DNA of 24,169 nt, from IMG/VR virus record IMGVR_UViG_3300036846_000406, positions 1 to 24,169 of that record, one strand, 5' to 3'. The position numbers and the translations under genes are program-made. A model generated the notes under the pieces. The model did no database searches. It saw only the letters and a program-made list of their open reading frames with translations, and had not been told where the DNA came from. This DNA is from a virus. Shown piece after piece: positions 1 through 7,126 of the stretch (the first letter of the stretch is position 1; each line of letters begins with the position of its first letter).

Positions 1-10
1 CAATCGTGGG

Positions 11-511
11 GTGGTGGTGATGGGCGCGCGTGGGTTCCCGCCTAAGCCGACCAGGCTCCGGGTCTTGCATGGCGATCACCCGGAGCGGGTCAACCGGGAC
101 GAGCCGCAGCCGCCCGATCTGCCGGTGGTGATGCCGCCGTGGCTGAGCCAGGAGGCGCAGCGCAAGTGGCGTGAGGTCGCGCCTGCGCTCGACTTCATGG
201 GCGTGCTGACGGTGGTCGATGTGGACATGCTCGCGGCCTACTGTGAGTGCTTCGCCCGGTGGCGGCGTCTGGTGACGATGGCGGCGAAGTCGCCGCCTGT
301 GTTCCAGCGCAAGGGACGCCAGGGGGATGACGGCGCCGAGGCGGAAACGGTGCTGGTCAAGAACCCGTTGTGGGGTCAGGTTCGTGACGCTGAGGCGGCG
401 TTGCGGGTGATGGCGCGCGAGTTCGGGCTGACGCCGAGCGCACGGTCGGCGCTGCACAACGCCGACTCGGCCGGGTATCACGGCGAGCGGCTGCTCACTG
501 GCGGCGGCTGA
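11..511 (+). CDS. terS: Terminase small subunit (P27-like)
   Basis: This is probably the DNA-recognition subunit of the packaging motor, which binds phage DNA and hands it to the large subunit. The protein has up to 166 residues. It has a basic N-terminus (GARGFPPKPTRLRVLHGDHPERVN), a central segment (PPWLSQEAQRKWREVAPALDFMGVLTVVD), and a C-terminal part ending in EFGLTPSARSAL. This pattern is typical of P27-family small terminases, where a 'G.p.....L.v..G.....' start leads into 'L...A...W....p.L...g.lt..D...l..yc'. Frame is open to the window edge; GTG codons at 11, 14 and 17 and ATG at 20 are all possible starts, and ATG 20 fits the family best. The large terminase gene lies just downstream. 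The call rests on motif recall and position, not on a database search. Confidence 0.82.
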   Translation: MVVMGARGFPPKPTRLRVLHGDHPERVNRDEPQPPDLPVVMPPWLSQEAQRKWREVAPALDFMGVLTVVDVDMLAAYCECFARWRRLVTMAAKSPPVFQRKGRQGDDGAEAETVLVKNPLWGQVRDAEAALRVMAREFGLTPSARSALHNADSAGYHGERLLTGGG

Positions 512-711
512 TGGGCTATCGCACCGAGGCGGTCATCGGGCTGGTGATGCTGGCCGCTGGTGGTGTGCTCGCCTGGACGGCGGTGATCATGGTCGTGTTC
601 GCGCCGTGGCCGCGCCGGTCGCGGCGGGTGCGGCTGTGGCTGCCGGATCGGTTCGACTGGACCGAGCCAGACACGAGGCCGCTGATCGGCGCGGGCGTTG
701 AGCGCCGCTGA
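511..711 (+). CDS. Small single-pass membrane protein, function unknown
   Basis: The predicted product has 66 residues. Residues about 7-31 form one strongly hydrophobic helix (AVIGLVMLAAGGVLAWTAVIMVV), followed by a basic, Trp-containing tail (PWPRRSRRVRLWLPDRFDW). The start ATG overlaps the terminase small subunit stop by one base (TGATG), and the gene overlaps the large terminase start by 14 bases, so it appears translationally coupled to the packaging genes. I do not recognise a family. Its position is unusual, because nothing in DNA packaging needs an integral membrane protein. A positive-inside tail suggests the C-terminus faces the cytoplasm. It may be an accessory insertion or a non-functional open frame. 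Confidence 0.5.
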   Translation: MGYRTEAVIGLVMLAAGGVLAWTAVIMVVFAPWPRRSRRVRLWLPDRFDWTEPDTRPLIGAGVERR

Positions 712-2323
712 TCTGCCGCCGTGCGGATTCGCGTTCGACGGGCGGCGGTGCCGCAAACGCGGCGATCACTGGTGCGCGATGCGCGCGAAGCACGTCCGGG
801 CGTTCTTCACCGAATTGCTGACGCACACGAAGGGCGACTACAACCGCAAGGCGTTCATCCCGGCTGGCTTCCAGTGGAACCGCATCCTGTCGCCGCTGTT
901 CGGCACGGTGATCTGGGACGACTGGCGCGGCCGGTACGTGCGGCGCTACCGGATTCTGTACCTGTCGATCGGGCGGAAAAACGGCAAGACCGAACTGGTG
1001 GCCGGGTGCATCCTGTACCTGTTGTGCGCCGATGGCGAGGCAGGCGCCGAGCTGTACGGGATGGCGCTCGACAGCGGCCAGGCCGGTCTCGTGTTCCACG
1101 TCGCGCAACGCATGGTGCTCAACTCGCCGGTGCTGCGGTCGCGGCTGAACGTGATCCGGGGCATCAGCCGGATCGTGGACGAGCAGACCGGCAGCTTCTA
1201 CCAGGTGATGCCGGGCGACGCGGAGGGCAACCTCGGGGAGAACCCGTCCGGCGCCTACATTGACGAGCTACTCACCCAGCGCGATAGGGAATTGTTCGAC
1301 GCGGTGCGGACCGGCATGGGCGCGCGAGCACAGCCGCTGTTGTTGCTGGTCACGACCGCAGAGAACGACCCAAGCGGGTTCGCGGCCAGTGAACGGGAAT
1401 GGTCCGAGCGCGTCGCGGAGGACCCGTCGCTGGAGCCGGACCGGCTCGTGGTGATGTACCGGGCGGCCGACGACGCCGACTGGACGAAGCCCGCGACGTG
1501 GAAGCAGGCGAACCCGGCGCTGGGTGACTTCCTGGAGTTCCGCACGCTCAACGGCGAGTGCCGGACGGCGCAGAAAAACCCGGCCGCGGAGCGCAGTTTC
1601 CGGCAGTACCGGCTCAACCAGCCGGTGTCGAAGCTGGGCCGCGCGATCGACCTGGCCGTGTGGGACGCCTCAGCCGGGCCGGTGCTGGCCGGGGACGAGC
1701 TGGCCGGGCGCGAGTGTTACGCGGGCCTGGACATGGCGACGACGCAGGACCTGGCGGCGCTGGCGCTCGTATTCCCGCCCGCCGATGGCGGCGACGGGTG
1801 GCGGGTGCGGTGGCGTCACTTCGCCCCGGCCGCGCGGCTGGATGACCTGAACCGGCGCACGGGCGGCCAGGCGGCGGTGTGGGCGGCGCGCGGCGAGCTG
1901 ACGCTGACCGATTCGGTGGTCACCGACTACGAGACGATCCGCGCCGCGATGGAGGCCGACCGCGACGCCTACCGGATTCGTGAAGTGGCGTTCGACCCGT
2001 GGAACGCGGTCCAGTTGGCGACCGAGCTTGCCGACGACGGGTGGGTCATGCTGCCGATGGGCCAGTCGGCGCGGTCGATGTCCGCGAGCACCGCCGAAAT
2101 GCTGCGGCTGATCGCGGCCGGGCTGTTCTGGCACGGCGCCAGCAAGATCATGCGCTGGCAGGCCGGGAACGCGGTGACGCGGATCGACGGCAACGGGAAC
2201 GTGAAGCTGGACAAGCAGAAGTCCGCCGAGAAGATCGACGGGCTGGTCGCGGCGGCGATGGGCCTGGACCGGGCGATGCGGCGGCTCGCGGAAGCCGCTG
2301 ACTACATCGCGGCCGGGTGGTGA
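698..2323 (+). CDS. terL: Terminase large subunit (ATPase and nuclease)
   Basis: This is the motor that cuts concatemeric phage DNA and pumps it into the prohead through the portal. The protein has 541 residues, normal for the family. The ATPase half shows Walker A IGRKNGKT (91-98), Walker B AYIDE (186-190) and the coupling motif LLLVTTA (215-221). The nuclease half shows acidic residues D345 (YAGLDMATTQD), D433 (AFDPWNA) and D514 (EKIDGLVAAAMGLDRA), matching the RNase H-like terminase nuclease. The start used here is TTG 698; ATG 779 is the first in-frame ATG and would remove 27 residues. Those residues hold a Cys/His cluster (C9, C18, H24, C26, H32) that could bind zinc. No strong ribosome binding site marks either start. 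Confidence 0.95.
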   Translation: MSAADLPPCGFAFDGRRCRKRGDHWCAMRAKHVRAFFTELLTHTKGDYNRKAFIPAGFQWNRILSPLFGTVIWDDWRGRYVRRYRILYLSIGRKNGKTELVAGCILYLLCADGEAGAELYGMALDSGQAGLVFHVAQRMVLNSPVLRSRLNVIRGISRIVDEQTGSFYQVMPGDAEGNLGENPSGAYIDELLTQRDRELFDAVRTGMGARAQPLLLLVTTAENDPSGFAASEREWSERVAEDPSLEPDRLVVMYRAADDADWTKPATWKQANPALGDFLEFRTLNGECRTAQKNPAAERSFRQYRLNQPVSKLGRAIDLAVWDASAGPVLAGDELAGRECYAGLDMATTQDLAALALVFPPADGGDGWRVRWRHFAPAARLDDLNRRTGGQAAVWAARGELTLTDSVVTDYETIRAAMEADRDAYRIREVAFDPWNAVQLATELADDGWVMLPMGQSARSMSASTAEMLRLIAAGLFWHGASKIMRWQAGNAVTRIDGNGNVKLDKQKSAEKIDGLVAAAMGLDRAMRRLAEAADYIAAGW

Positions 2324-2330
2324 GCCTACG

Positions 2331-2606
2331 ATGCTCGGCATGGAGTGTTGCGCTCGGGTGACAGGTGCCGAGTGCCACTGCGGGCGGTGTCACCAGACGT
2401 TCTCCGGGCTCGGGCTGTTTGAGCGGCATCAAGACGTGGACTACACCCGGCCGCCCGGCAAGGTGATCCTCTGCCGCGACCCGCTGCTGGACCTACGGCT
2501 GGTGCAAGGGAGCCGGGGTGTGTGGTGTACGCCTGCGGGGCTGCGGCGCCGCGAGAGCAACGCCCGGAGACTCGCTAGGGCCAATTCTGCCGGGAGGCAC
2601 CCGTGA
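2331..2606 (+). CDS. Small C2H2/C2HC-like zinc-finger protein
   Basis: The 91-residue product contains one recognisable zinc finger: CGRCHQTFSGLGLFERHQ around residues 17-34, with C17, C20, hydrophobic F24 and L29, H33, and C48 (VILCRDP) as a possible fourth ligand. Additional Cys residues lie at 6, 7 and 15. The C-terminal third is rich in Arg (LRRRESNARRLARAN), suiting nucleic acid binding. ATG 2331 or ATG 2340 may be used. The stop overlaps the GTG of the portal gene by four bases (GTGA), so the two are coupled. Small zinc-finger proteins between terminase and portal occur in other actinobacteriophages; their role is not known to me, and DNA binding during packaging is only a guess. Confidence 0.75.
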   Translation: MLGMECCARVTGAECHCGRCHQTFSGLGLFERHQDVDYTRPPGKVILCRDPLLDLRLVQGSRGVWCTPAGLRRRESNARRLARANSAGRHP

Positions 2607-3985
2607 CCGACCTTGATGTGCTCCGCGAGGCGTGTGCGGTGCAGCTCGACTGGCAGATTCCCCGCGCCGAGGTCTACCTGGCGTACTACGAGGGCGGCGC
2701 CGGGATCATCGCGCTGCTCGACACGGCCGAAAGGCAGACGTTCCGCAAGTTCCTGGACGAGTCCGCCGAGAACTGGTGCTGCCTGGTGGTGAACGCGGTC
2801 GCGGAGCGGCTGGCGGTGACCGGCTGGCGGTTCGGTGACTCCAGCGACACCGCGCAGTCGATCTGGCAGGCCAGCCACATGAACGCCGACCACAAGCTGG
2901 TCCAGCGTGACGCCCTGGTCACGGGCGGCGGGTACGTCCTGGTCCAGCCCGACGACGCCAACCCGACCGGCGTCACGATCACCGCCGAGAGCCCGTTGGA
3001 ATGCACGGTGCTCTACCAGCCGGGATCGCGGCGGGCGCGGCTGGCGGGCTACAAGCGGTTCGTGGAGCCGGTCAGCGAGAAGATCACCGAGGTCCTGATG
3101 ACCCCGGACACGATCGCAACGTGGTACCCGAACGCGGCCGGGCCGGTGCTGGCCGACAACCCGGCCGGTGAGGTCGGGCTGTTTGAGGTCGTGCCGCAGC
3201 CGCGGACCACGTTCGCGGGCGGCGCCAGCGAGCTTGACCCGTGCATCCCGATCCAGGACAGGGTGCATACGACCCTGTTCAACAGGTGCGTGGCCAGCGA
3301 CTTCGGGGCGTTCCGCCAGATATGGGCCAGCGGGATCAAACTGGCCAGGTCGATCATCACCAGCGACGACGGCAGCACTACTGAGGTCGCGGTCAAGCCG
3401 TTCGACATCGGCGCGAACCGGCTGCTGGTGAACGAGGACCCGGCCGGGCGGTTCGGCGCGTTTCCCGGCGACGGGCTGACCGGGTTCCTCGCGGCGGTGC
3501 AGCAGGACATCGAGGCGATGGCGTCGATCACCCGGACCCCCGCCTACTACTTCCCGACGACCAGGCTGGTCAACCTGTCCGCCGACGCGATCAAGGCGGC
3601 CGAGGCCGGTTTGGTGGCCAAGGTGTCCGACCGGGCCGACTTCATCGGTGAGGCGTGGACCGACGTGATGCGGCTGGCGCTGGCGCTGGTCGGTGACCCC
3701 GGCGCGACGATGGTTGACGCCGAGGTCATCTGGAAGGACTTTGAGACCAGATCGCAGGCTCAGTTGGCCGACGCGCTGACCAAGCTGGCGACTATCGGCA
3801 TTCCCGAGGAAGCGCTGTGGGCGCTGTTCGGCGCGTCGCCGCAGCAGATCGAGGACTGGAAGGCGATGAAGGCCGCCGAGCCGCCAGTCCCGGCCGCGCT
3901 GCCTAAGCCGGTCGGCGCACCGGGCGGCGCGGCCAGCGTCCCGGCGCCTGACGGCTCGCCAGCACCGGAAGGGGCAGCAGCATGA
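2603..3985 (+). CDS. Portal protein (SPP1 gp6-like)
   Basis: This protein forms the ring at one capsid vertex through which DNA enters and leaves, and it docks the terminase and the connector proteins. It has 460 residues, normal for the family. Family-like features are the N-terminal helical segment (DTAERQTFRKFLDESAENWCCLVVNAVAERLAVTGW), the mid-protein region with PLECTVLYQPGS and AGYKRFVE, and the long helical segment that ends in TRTPAYYFPTTRLVNLSADAIKAAEAGLVAKVSDR, a hallmark of this portal group. The C-terminus is Pro/Ala-rich and probably disordered. GTG 2603 has GGGAGG at 2592-2597, five bases upstream. The gene overlaps both neighbours. Confidence 0.92.
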   Translation: MTDLDVLREACAVQLDWQIPRAEVYLAYYEGGAGIIALLDTAERQTFRKFLDESAENWCCLVVNAVAERLAVTGWRFGDSSDTAQSIWQASHMNADHKLVQRDALVTGGGYVLVQPDDANPTGVTITAESPLECTVLYQPGSRRARLAGYKRFVEPVSEKITEVLMTPDTIATWYPNAAGPVLADNPAGEVGLFEVVPQPRTTFAGGASELDPCIPIQDRVHTTLFNRCVASDFGAFRQIWASGIKLARSIITSDDGSTTEVAVKPFDIGANRLLVNEDPAGRFGAFPGDGLTGFLAAVQQDIEAMASITRTPAYYFPTTRLVNLSADAIKAAEAGLVAKVSDRADFIGEAWTDVMRLALALVGDPGATMVDAEVIWKDFETRSQAQLADALTKLATIGIPEEALWALFGASPQQIEDWKAMKAAEPPVPAALPKPVGAPGGAASVPAPDGSPAPEGAAA

Positions 3986-4581
3986 CCAGTCCAGAGCCAA
4001 CGGCACCGCCGCTCCCCGCGCCGTCCAGCGGCAACGGACCGGCGCCGCTGCCCGCGCCGGGATCACCGCCAGCCCCGGCTCCACCGGCCGCCCCGGCTCC
4101 ACCACCGGCCGCCCCGGCTCCAGCCGGTGACGGCCAGGGCGACGCCGCCGAGCTTCGCGCCGCGCTGGCCGCCGCCCGCCGCGACCGTGAGGCCGTCCAG
4201 AAGGAGCTTGACAAGCTGCGGGCGCAGGGCATGACCGACCAGGAGCGCGCGGTCGCGGACGCCAAGGAATCGGGCCGCAAGGAAGCGTCGGTGGCGGCCG
4301 GGATCAGAGTCGCGGCGGCTGAGTTCCGCGCGCTGGCCGCTGGCAAGCTGGCCGACCCCGGCAAGATGCTGGAGGACGGCGACCTGAACCTTGCCCGGTT
4401 TGTCACCGACGACGGCGAGGTAGACAAGCGCGGCCTGGCGCGGCTGGTGGACAGGCTGGCGGCTGCCGCCGCGCCAGCGCCCAACCCCGGAACCGTCCCG
4501 GCCGGTCCGCGTGGCGCACCGCCCGAGCAGGACTTCCTCCGGGCCGCTCTCGGCGGCCACCCGCGCATCGGCGGCGGCTGA
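3982..4581 (+). CDS. Capsid scaffolding protein
   Basis: The 199-residue product fits an internal scaffold that organises capsid subunits during prohead assembly and then leaves. Residues 1-48 are an extremely Pro/Ala-rich low-complexity segment, encoded by short direct repeats near 4073-4126. Residues about 54-115 form a charged, heptad-like coiled coil (AELRAALAAARRDREAVQKE, then KLRAQGMTDQERAVADAKE). The C-terminal part (PPEQDFLRAALGGH) is short and amphipathic, as in capsid-binding tails of scaffolds. It starts with ATG 3982 overlapping the portal stop. There is no protease signature in it, and no prohead protease gene is evident nearby. Identification rests on composition, coiled coil and its place between portal and capsid genes. 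Confidence 0.82.
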   Translation: MTSPEPTAPPLPAPSSGNGPAPLPAPGSPPAPAPPAAPAPPPAAPAPAGDGQGDAAELRAALAAARRDREAVQKELDKLRAQGMTDQERAVADAKESGRKEASVAAGIRVAAAEFRALAAGKLADPGKMLEDGDLNLARFVTDDGEVDKRGLARLVDRLAAAAAPAPNPGTVPAGPRGAPPEQDFLRAALGGHPRIGGG

Positions 4582-4733
4582 CGCCGCGCCGGGCTGACAG
4601 TCCAACCGCCTACCCCGGTTGATCCATTCTCGGCCGCTGTGGGGAGCAACGGCCTGAGCGCCGGAACTGGCGCACGATCCCTCCACCCCACCTGTCCCGG
4701 CGCGGCGCCAGGAGTATCACGCTAGCTGACCGG
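4582..4733. terminator. Convergent intergenic region with hairpin, possible bidirectional terminator
   Basis: This gap separates the plus-strand scaffold gene from the stop of the minus-strand repeat protein, so transcription converges here. It contains an inverted repeat GCGCC (4658-4662) and GGCGC (4669-4673) around a six-base loop. No T-run follows on either strand, which is common for GC-rich actinobacterial terminators but weakens the call. The rest of the gap shows nothing I can assign. Confidence 0.3.
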
Positions 4734-5171
4734 CTATCGCCTGACTGGCTGGACGTAATCCGGGGCGTCGAACGGCGGCAGGTTGCCGAGCAGAAACTCC
4801 TTGAGCTTCTGCGCCTGCTCGGGCGGCAGCTCATCGACCGGCGGGGGAAGCACGATCGGGTGCGCCGGGTAGACCGGAATGTAGATCGGGTGCTCGGGAG
4901 ACAGTCCCGAGTCCGGGGGCGGGTCCACCGGCAGATAGATCGGGTGCTCCGGCTGCTCGCCACCGGGGGCGATCGGGTGCGCCGGGTGCTCGCCGCCAGG
5001 GGCGATCGGGTGCGCCGGGTAGACCGGGACGTAGATCGGGTGCTCGGGAGCCAGCCCCGAATCGGGCGGCGGGTCCACCGGAATGTAGATCGGGTGCTCC
5101 GGGTGGGCGTCGGCGTCAGCGGGCGTGTAACCCCAGCCCTGGACGACGAACATCTGTTGCTTGAGAGGCAT
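4734..5171 (-). CDS. Proline-rich HPIY-repeat protein, reverse strand, function unknown
   Basis: This is the only clear minus-strand gene in the window, and it sits inside the head module. The 145-residue product starts MPLKQQMFVVQGWGY, then carries about 90 residues of repeats built from HPIYIPV, DPPPDSGL and HPIAPGG, and ends with a helical segment (PPEQAQKLKEFLLGNLPPF). A 50-residue period is visible: two copies of a 99-base unit lie at 4854-4952 and 5004-5102, exactly 150 bases apart. The ATG at 5171 has a good ribosome binding site on its strand (GGAAGGA, five bases upstream), which argues for a real gene. No signal peptide or membrane helix is present. Extended Pro-rich repeats suggest a rod-like or sticky structural protein or a lysogen-expressed accessory gene. 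Neither can be decided here. Confidence 0.75.
   Translation of the reverse strand: MPLKQQMFVVQGWGYTPADADAHPEHPIYIPVDPPPDSGLAPEHPIYVPVYPAHPIAPGGEHPAHPIAPGGEQPEHPIYLPVDPPPDSGLSPEHPIYIPVYPAHPIVLPPPVDELPPEQAQKLKEFLLGNLPPFDAPDYVQPVRR
4854..5102 (-). repeat. Two 99-base direct repeats with 150-base period
   Basis: Copies at 4854-4952 and 5004-5102 are nearly identical and in phase, giving a 50-codon repeat in the proline-rich protein. The 51 bases between them contain a partial extra unit encoding HPIAPGGEHPAHPIAPGG. Differences between copies are mostly silent or conservative, so the duplication has been kept in frame. Confidence 0.8.
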
Positions 5172-5184
5172 GGCTGTCCTTCCG

Positions 5185-5213
5185 TTGGCATTGGTCTAGA
5201 CCAGTGACATACT
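5185..5213 (+). promoter_or_regulatory. Sigma-70-type promoter for the capsid gene
   Basis: TTGGCA (5185-5190) and CATACT (5208-5213) are separated by exactly 17 bases and match the -35 and -10 consensus at 5/6 and 4/6 positions. This is one of the best promoter-like matches in the window. The predicted start of transcription is near 5220. It would drive the major capsid gene, giving the capsid its own transcription in addition to read-through from upstream. Assigned from consensus only. Confidence 0.55.
5189..5206. promoter_or_regulatory. Operator-like palindrome in the divergent region
   Basis: TGGTCTAGACCA (5192-5203) is a perfect 12-base palindrome; extending to 5189-5206 gives 18 bases with one mismatched pair. 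It lies inside the spacer of the capsid promoter and 18-35 bases upstream of the reverse-strand gene's ATG. A dimeric repressor bound here would block both directions. No regulator gene is adjacent. Confidence 0.5.
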
Positions 5214-5343
5214 CGCACTGATGCCCGCGCGGCGTGATGCGGCGGGCAGCCGGTCACCGAATCCGGGCGACTCACAAGGCGGGACGCCGAGGCCGGGCCG
5301 GGTGCGCGGCGGGATGCGGCACCGGGCCGGTAGCGCAGAAAGC

Positions 5344-5359
5344 GGTGTGTCCACACACC
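5344..5359 (+). other. Leader hairpin upstream of the capsid ribosome binding site
   Basis: GGTGTG (5344-5349) pairs with CACACC (5354-5359) around a TCCA loop, ending 13 bases before the GGAGG at 5373-5377. It could stabilise the highly expressed capsid mRNA or affect its translation. The six-pair stem is modest. Confidence 0.3.
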
Positions 5360-5385
5360 TGCTCGCGTTACCGGAGGCCATTCTC

Positions 5386-6348
5386 ATGGCGCTTGGCGAT
5401 TTCAGTGGAGTAATCCCGCCACAGATCAGCGACCAAATCATGCAGGACGCCTTGCGGAGTTCGGCCGCCCTGCAACTGTGCAACCGCGTCCCGATGGGAA
5501 CCGGCGTCTTGCAGATGCCCGTCCCCAAGACCCTGCCGACCGCTTCGTGGGTGACCGCGAGCGGCACCGGCCGCAAGCCGTACACGAACATCGGGCTCCA
5601 GCCCGCCGTGCTGACCGCCGAGGAAGTGGCGGCAGTGATCGCGATTCCCGACAAGATGATCGAGGACTCCTCGATCAACCTGTGGGGGTTCGCCCGGCCG
5701 CTGCTCGCGCAGGCGATTGCGATGGCGCTCGACGGCGCCGTGATCTTCGGCCTCAACGCTCCCGCCAGCTTCCCGGCCGGGGGCGTCATGGGCGCCGCAA
5801 CGGCGATCAACGCCGGGTCCGACGCCATCGACTCGATCAACAAGGCGATGGCAGCGGTCGAAGCGGTCGGGCTCGACCCGGACGGGTCCGCGGCCGACCT
5901 GACGGTGCGGTCACGGCTCCGCAGCATCCGGGCGACGACCGGCGAGCTGGTGCTCGGCACGACCAGCATCGACAACTACCAGGTGCCGAGCCTCTACGGC
6001 CTGCCCGTCGCCTACACGCCATTCCAGAACAAGCAGGGCGCGAACCCGGCTGACTTCGTGACCGGCGACTGGGACTGGGCGATCCTCGGCGTCCGGCAGG
6101 ACATTCGCTACCTGCTCGACCCGAGCGCCGTCATCGCGGACGCATCTGGAGTCGTTCAAGTTAGCGGCTTCCAGGACAACGTGACCCCGCTGAAAATTTG
6201 GGCTCGGTTCGGGTTCGTGATCGTCAACCCGGTGACCGTGCTCCAGCCCGCAGGCGCGCACCCGTTCGCCAAGGTGGACACCGCCGCCGCGTCGGGCACC
6301 GCGCCGACCGCCACCAAGGCCGAGACAGGCACCAAGAAGGCCGCCTGA
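5386..6348 (+). CDS. Major capsid protein (HK97 fold)
   Basis: This is the main shell subunit. From ATG 5386 the product has 320 residues, beginning MALGDFSGVIPPQISDQIMQDALRSSAALQL. The pattern of a short helical start, a TASWV..G..KPYT..GL.P.VLTAEE.A.VI.IPDKMIEDS region, and a C-terminal WARFGFVIVNPVTVLQP strand is typical of HK97-fold capsid proteins of siphoviruses with a separate scaffold; there is no long delta domain. GGAGG at 5373-5377 is eight bases upstream of ATG 5386, which decides the start. The frame stays open upstream to ATG 5221, and that in-frame ATG lies at the predicted transcription start, so a leaderless form longer by 55 residues is conceivable. The extension contains a rare TTA codon at 5368-5370. 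The last ~25 residues are a low-complexity Ala/Thr/Lys tail. Confidence 0.92.
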   Translation: MALGDFSGVIPPQISDQIMQDALRSSAALQLCNRVPMGTGVLQMPVPKTLPTASWVTASGTGRKPYTNIGLQPAVLTAEEVAAVIAIPDKMIEDSSINLWGFARPLLAQAIAMALDGAVIFGLNAPASFPAGGVMGAATAINAGSDAIDSINKAMAAVEAVGLDPDGSAADLTVRSRLRSIRATTGELVLGTTSIDNYQVPSLYGLPVAYTPFQNKQGANPADFVTGDWDWAILGVRQDIRYLLDPSAVIADASGVVQVSGFQDNVTPLKIWARFGFVIVNPVTVLQPAGAHPFAKVDTAAASGTAPTATKAETGTKKAA

Positions 6349-6350
6349 CC

Positions 6351-6752
6351 GTGACCGCGCCGCCCGCGCTCGACTGGCACCTGTGGGCGCCTCCGCTCAA
6401 CCCGCCGACCGCTGGCGGGCTGCCCGAGGACGCCGCGCAGGCCATCGCTGACGCCACCTGGGACACCGACCCGCATCTGTGCGCGGCGCTCCAATGGGAG
6501 AGCTACGCCGCGATGCTCCCGGCCGCCACGTCGGTGTCTCAGGTTGCGACGGGCGTCCAGAGCGTGACGTACTCGCCGCCGATGCCGGGCGGCGACGCGG
6601 GCGCGGCGATGGCCAAGGCCGCCTGGCACCGCTCGCTGATGTGCAACGGCGGCTCCCCGGAGCTCGTCCTGGCGCCGCCCGCAGTGGCGACCGTGCCGGG
6701 GAACCCGTGGCTGTTCGACTGGGCCGAGTGGAACTGGTGGCCGGTCGCATGA
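6351..6752 (+). CDS. Head-tail connector protein (adaptor type)
   Basis: GTG 6351 lies two bases after the capsid stop and gives 133 residues (VTAPPALDWHLWAPPLNPP start, WLFDWAEWNWWPVA end). By position, the first gene after the capsid usually encodes the adaptor that binds beneath the portal, and the N-terminal helical part (LPEDAAQAIADATWDTDPHLCAALQW) fits a small helical connector. There is no strong motif. The ATG of the next gene overlaps its stop (ATGA). The name is based on gene order; the family is not otherwise recognisable to me. Confidence 0.6.
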   Translation: MTAPPALDWHLWAPPLNPPTAGGLPEDAAQAIADATWDTDPHLCAALQWESYAAMLPAATSVSQVATGVQSVTYSPPMPGGDAGAAMAKAAWHRSLMCNGGSPELVLAPPAVATVPGNPWLFDWAEWNWWPVA

Positions 6753-7126
6753 GCCTGAACCTCGGCGCCGATCAGGTGACGCTCTACAGCCCGCCAGCCG
6801 GGGCCGACGCGCACGGGTGGGCGCTCGCGCCGACCGCTGCGGTCTGGGCCGGGCTGGGCAGTCTCCAGCCCGTGCCAGGCCGCTCCGACGACGCGGCCGG
6901 GCCAGGCGGCGGCCACGGGCCGCACGACCCCGCACGCTCGCGCCTGGCGCTGCTCTACCTGCCGCCCGCCGCGAACCCGGCAGACGGCATGGTCGCGCAC
7001 ATCGGCGGCGAGCAGTACGCCCTGTCCCAGTGCCGCATCGTCACCGACCCGCGCGGGACCGGCGAGCTGGACTGCTGGACGGCAACCGCGACCGGCACGA
7101 GCACCTACCCGGCCGGGGGCGGCTGA
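6749..7126 (+). CDS. Head completion/stopper-type connector protein
   Basis: The 125-residue product starts MSLNLGADQVTLYSPP. It has a central Gly/His-rich stretch (GPGGGHGPHDPARS), then a strand-rich end (RLALLYLPPAANPADGMVAHIGGEQYALSQCRIVTDPRGTG). Small beta-rich proteins at this place in siphovirus genomes plug the connector after packaging. The gene is coupled to its neighbours: its ATG overlaps the previous stop by four bases and its TGA shares one base with the next ATG. Assignment is from position and fold impression only. Confidence 0.55.
   Translation: MSLNLGADQVTLYSPPAGADAHGWALAPTAAVWAGLGSLQPVPGRSDDAAGPGGGHGPHDPARSRLALLYLPPAANPADGMVAHIGGEQYALSQCRIVTDPRGTGELDCWTATATGTSTYPAGGG

Noticed and set aside
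2441-4105. Long minus-strand open frame of 554 codons opposite the portal gene
   Set aside because: Antisense open frames are common in high-GC coding DNA; the product is Arg/Gly/Leu-rich with no domain, and the portal on the other strand is certain.
4860-5207. Plus-strand open frame of 115 codons opposite the proline-rich gene
   Set aside because: It encodes a low-complexity Arg/Val/Asp product mirroring the repeats, has no ribosome binding site, and the minus-strand frame has a good one.
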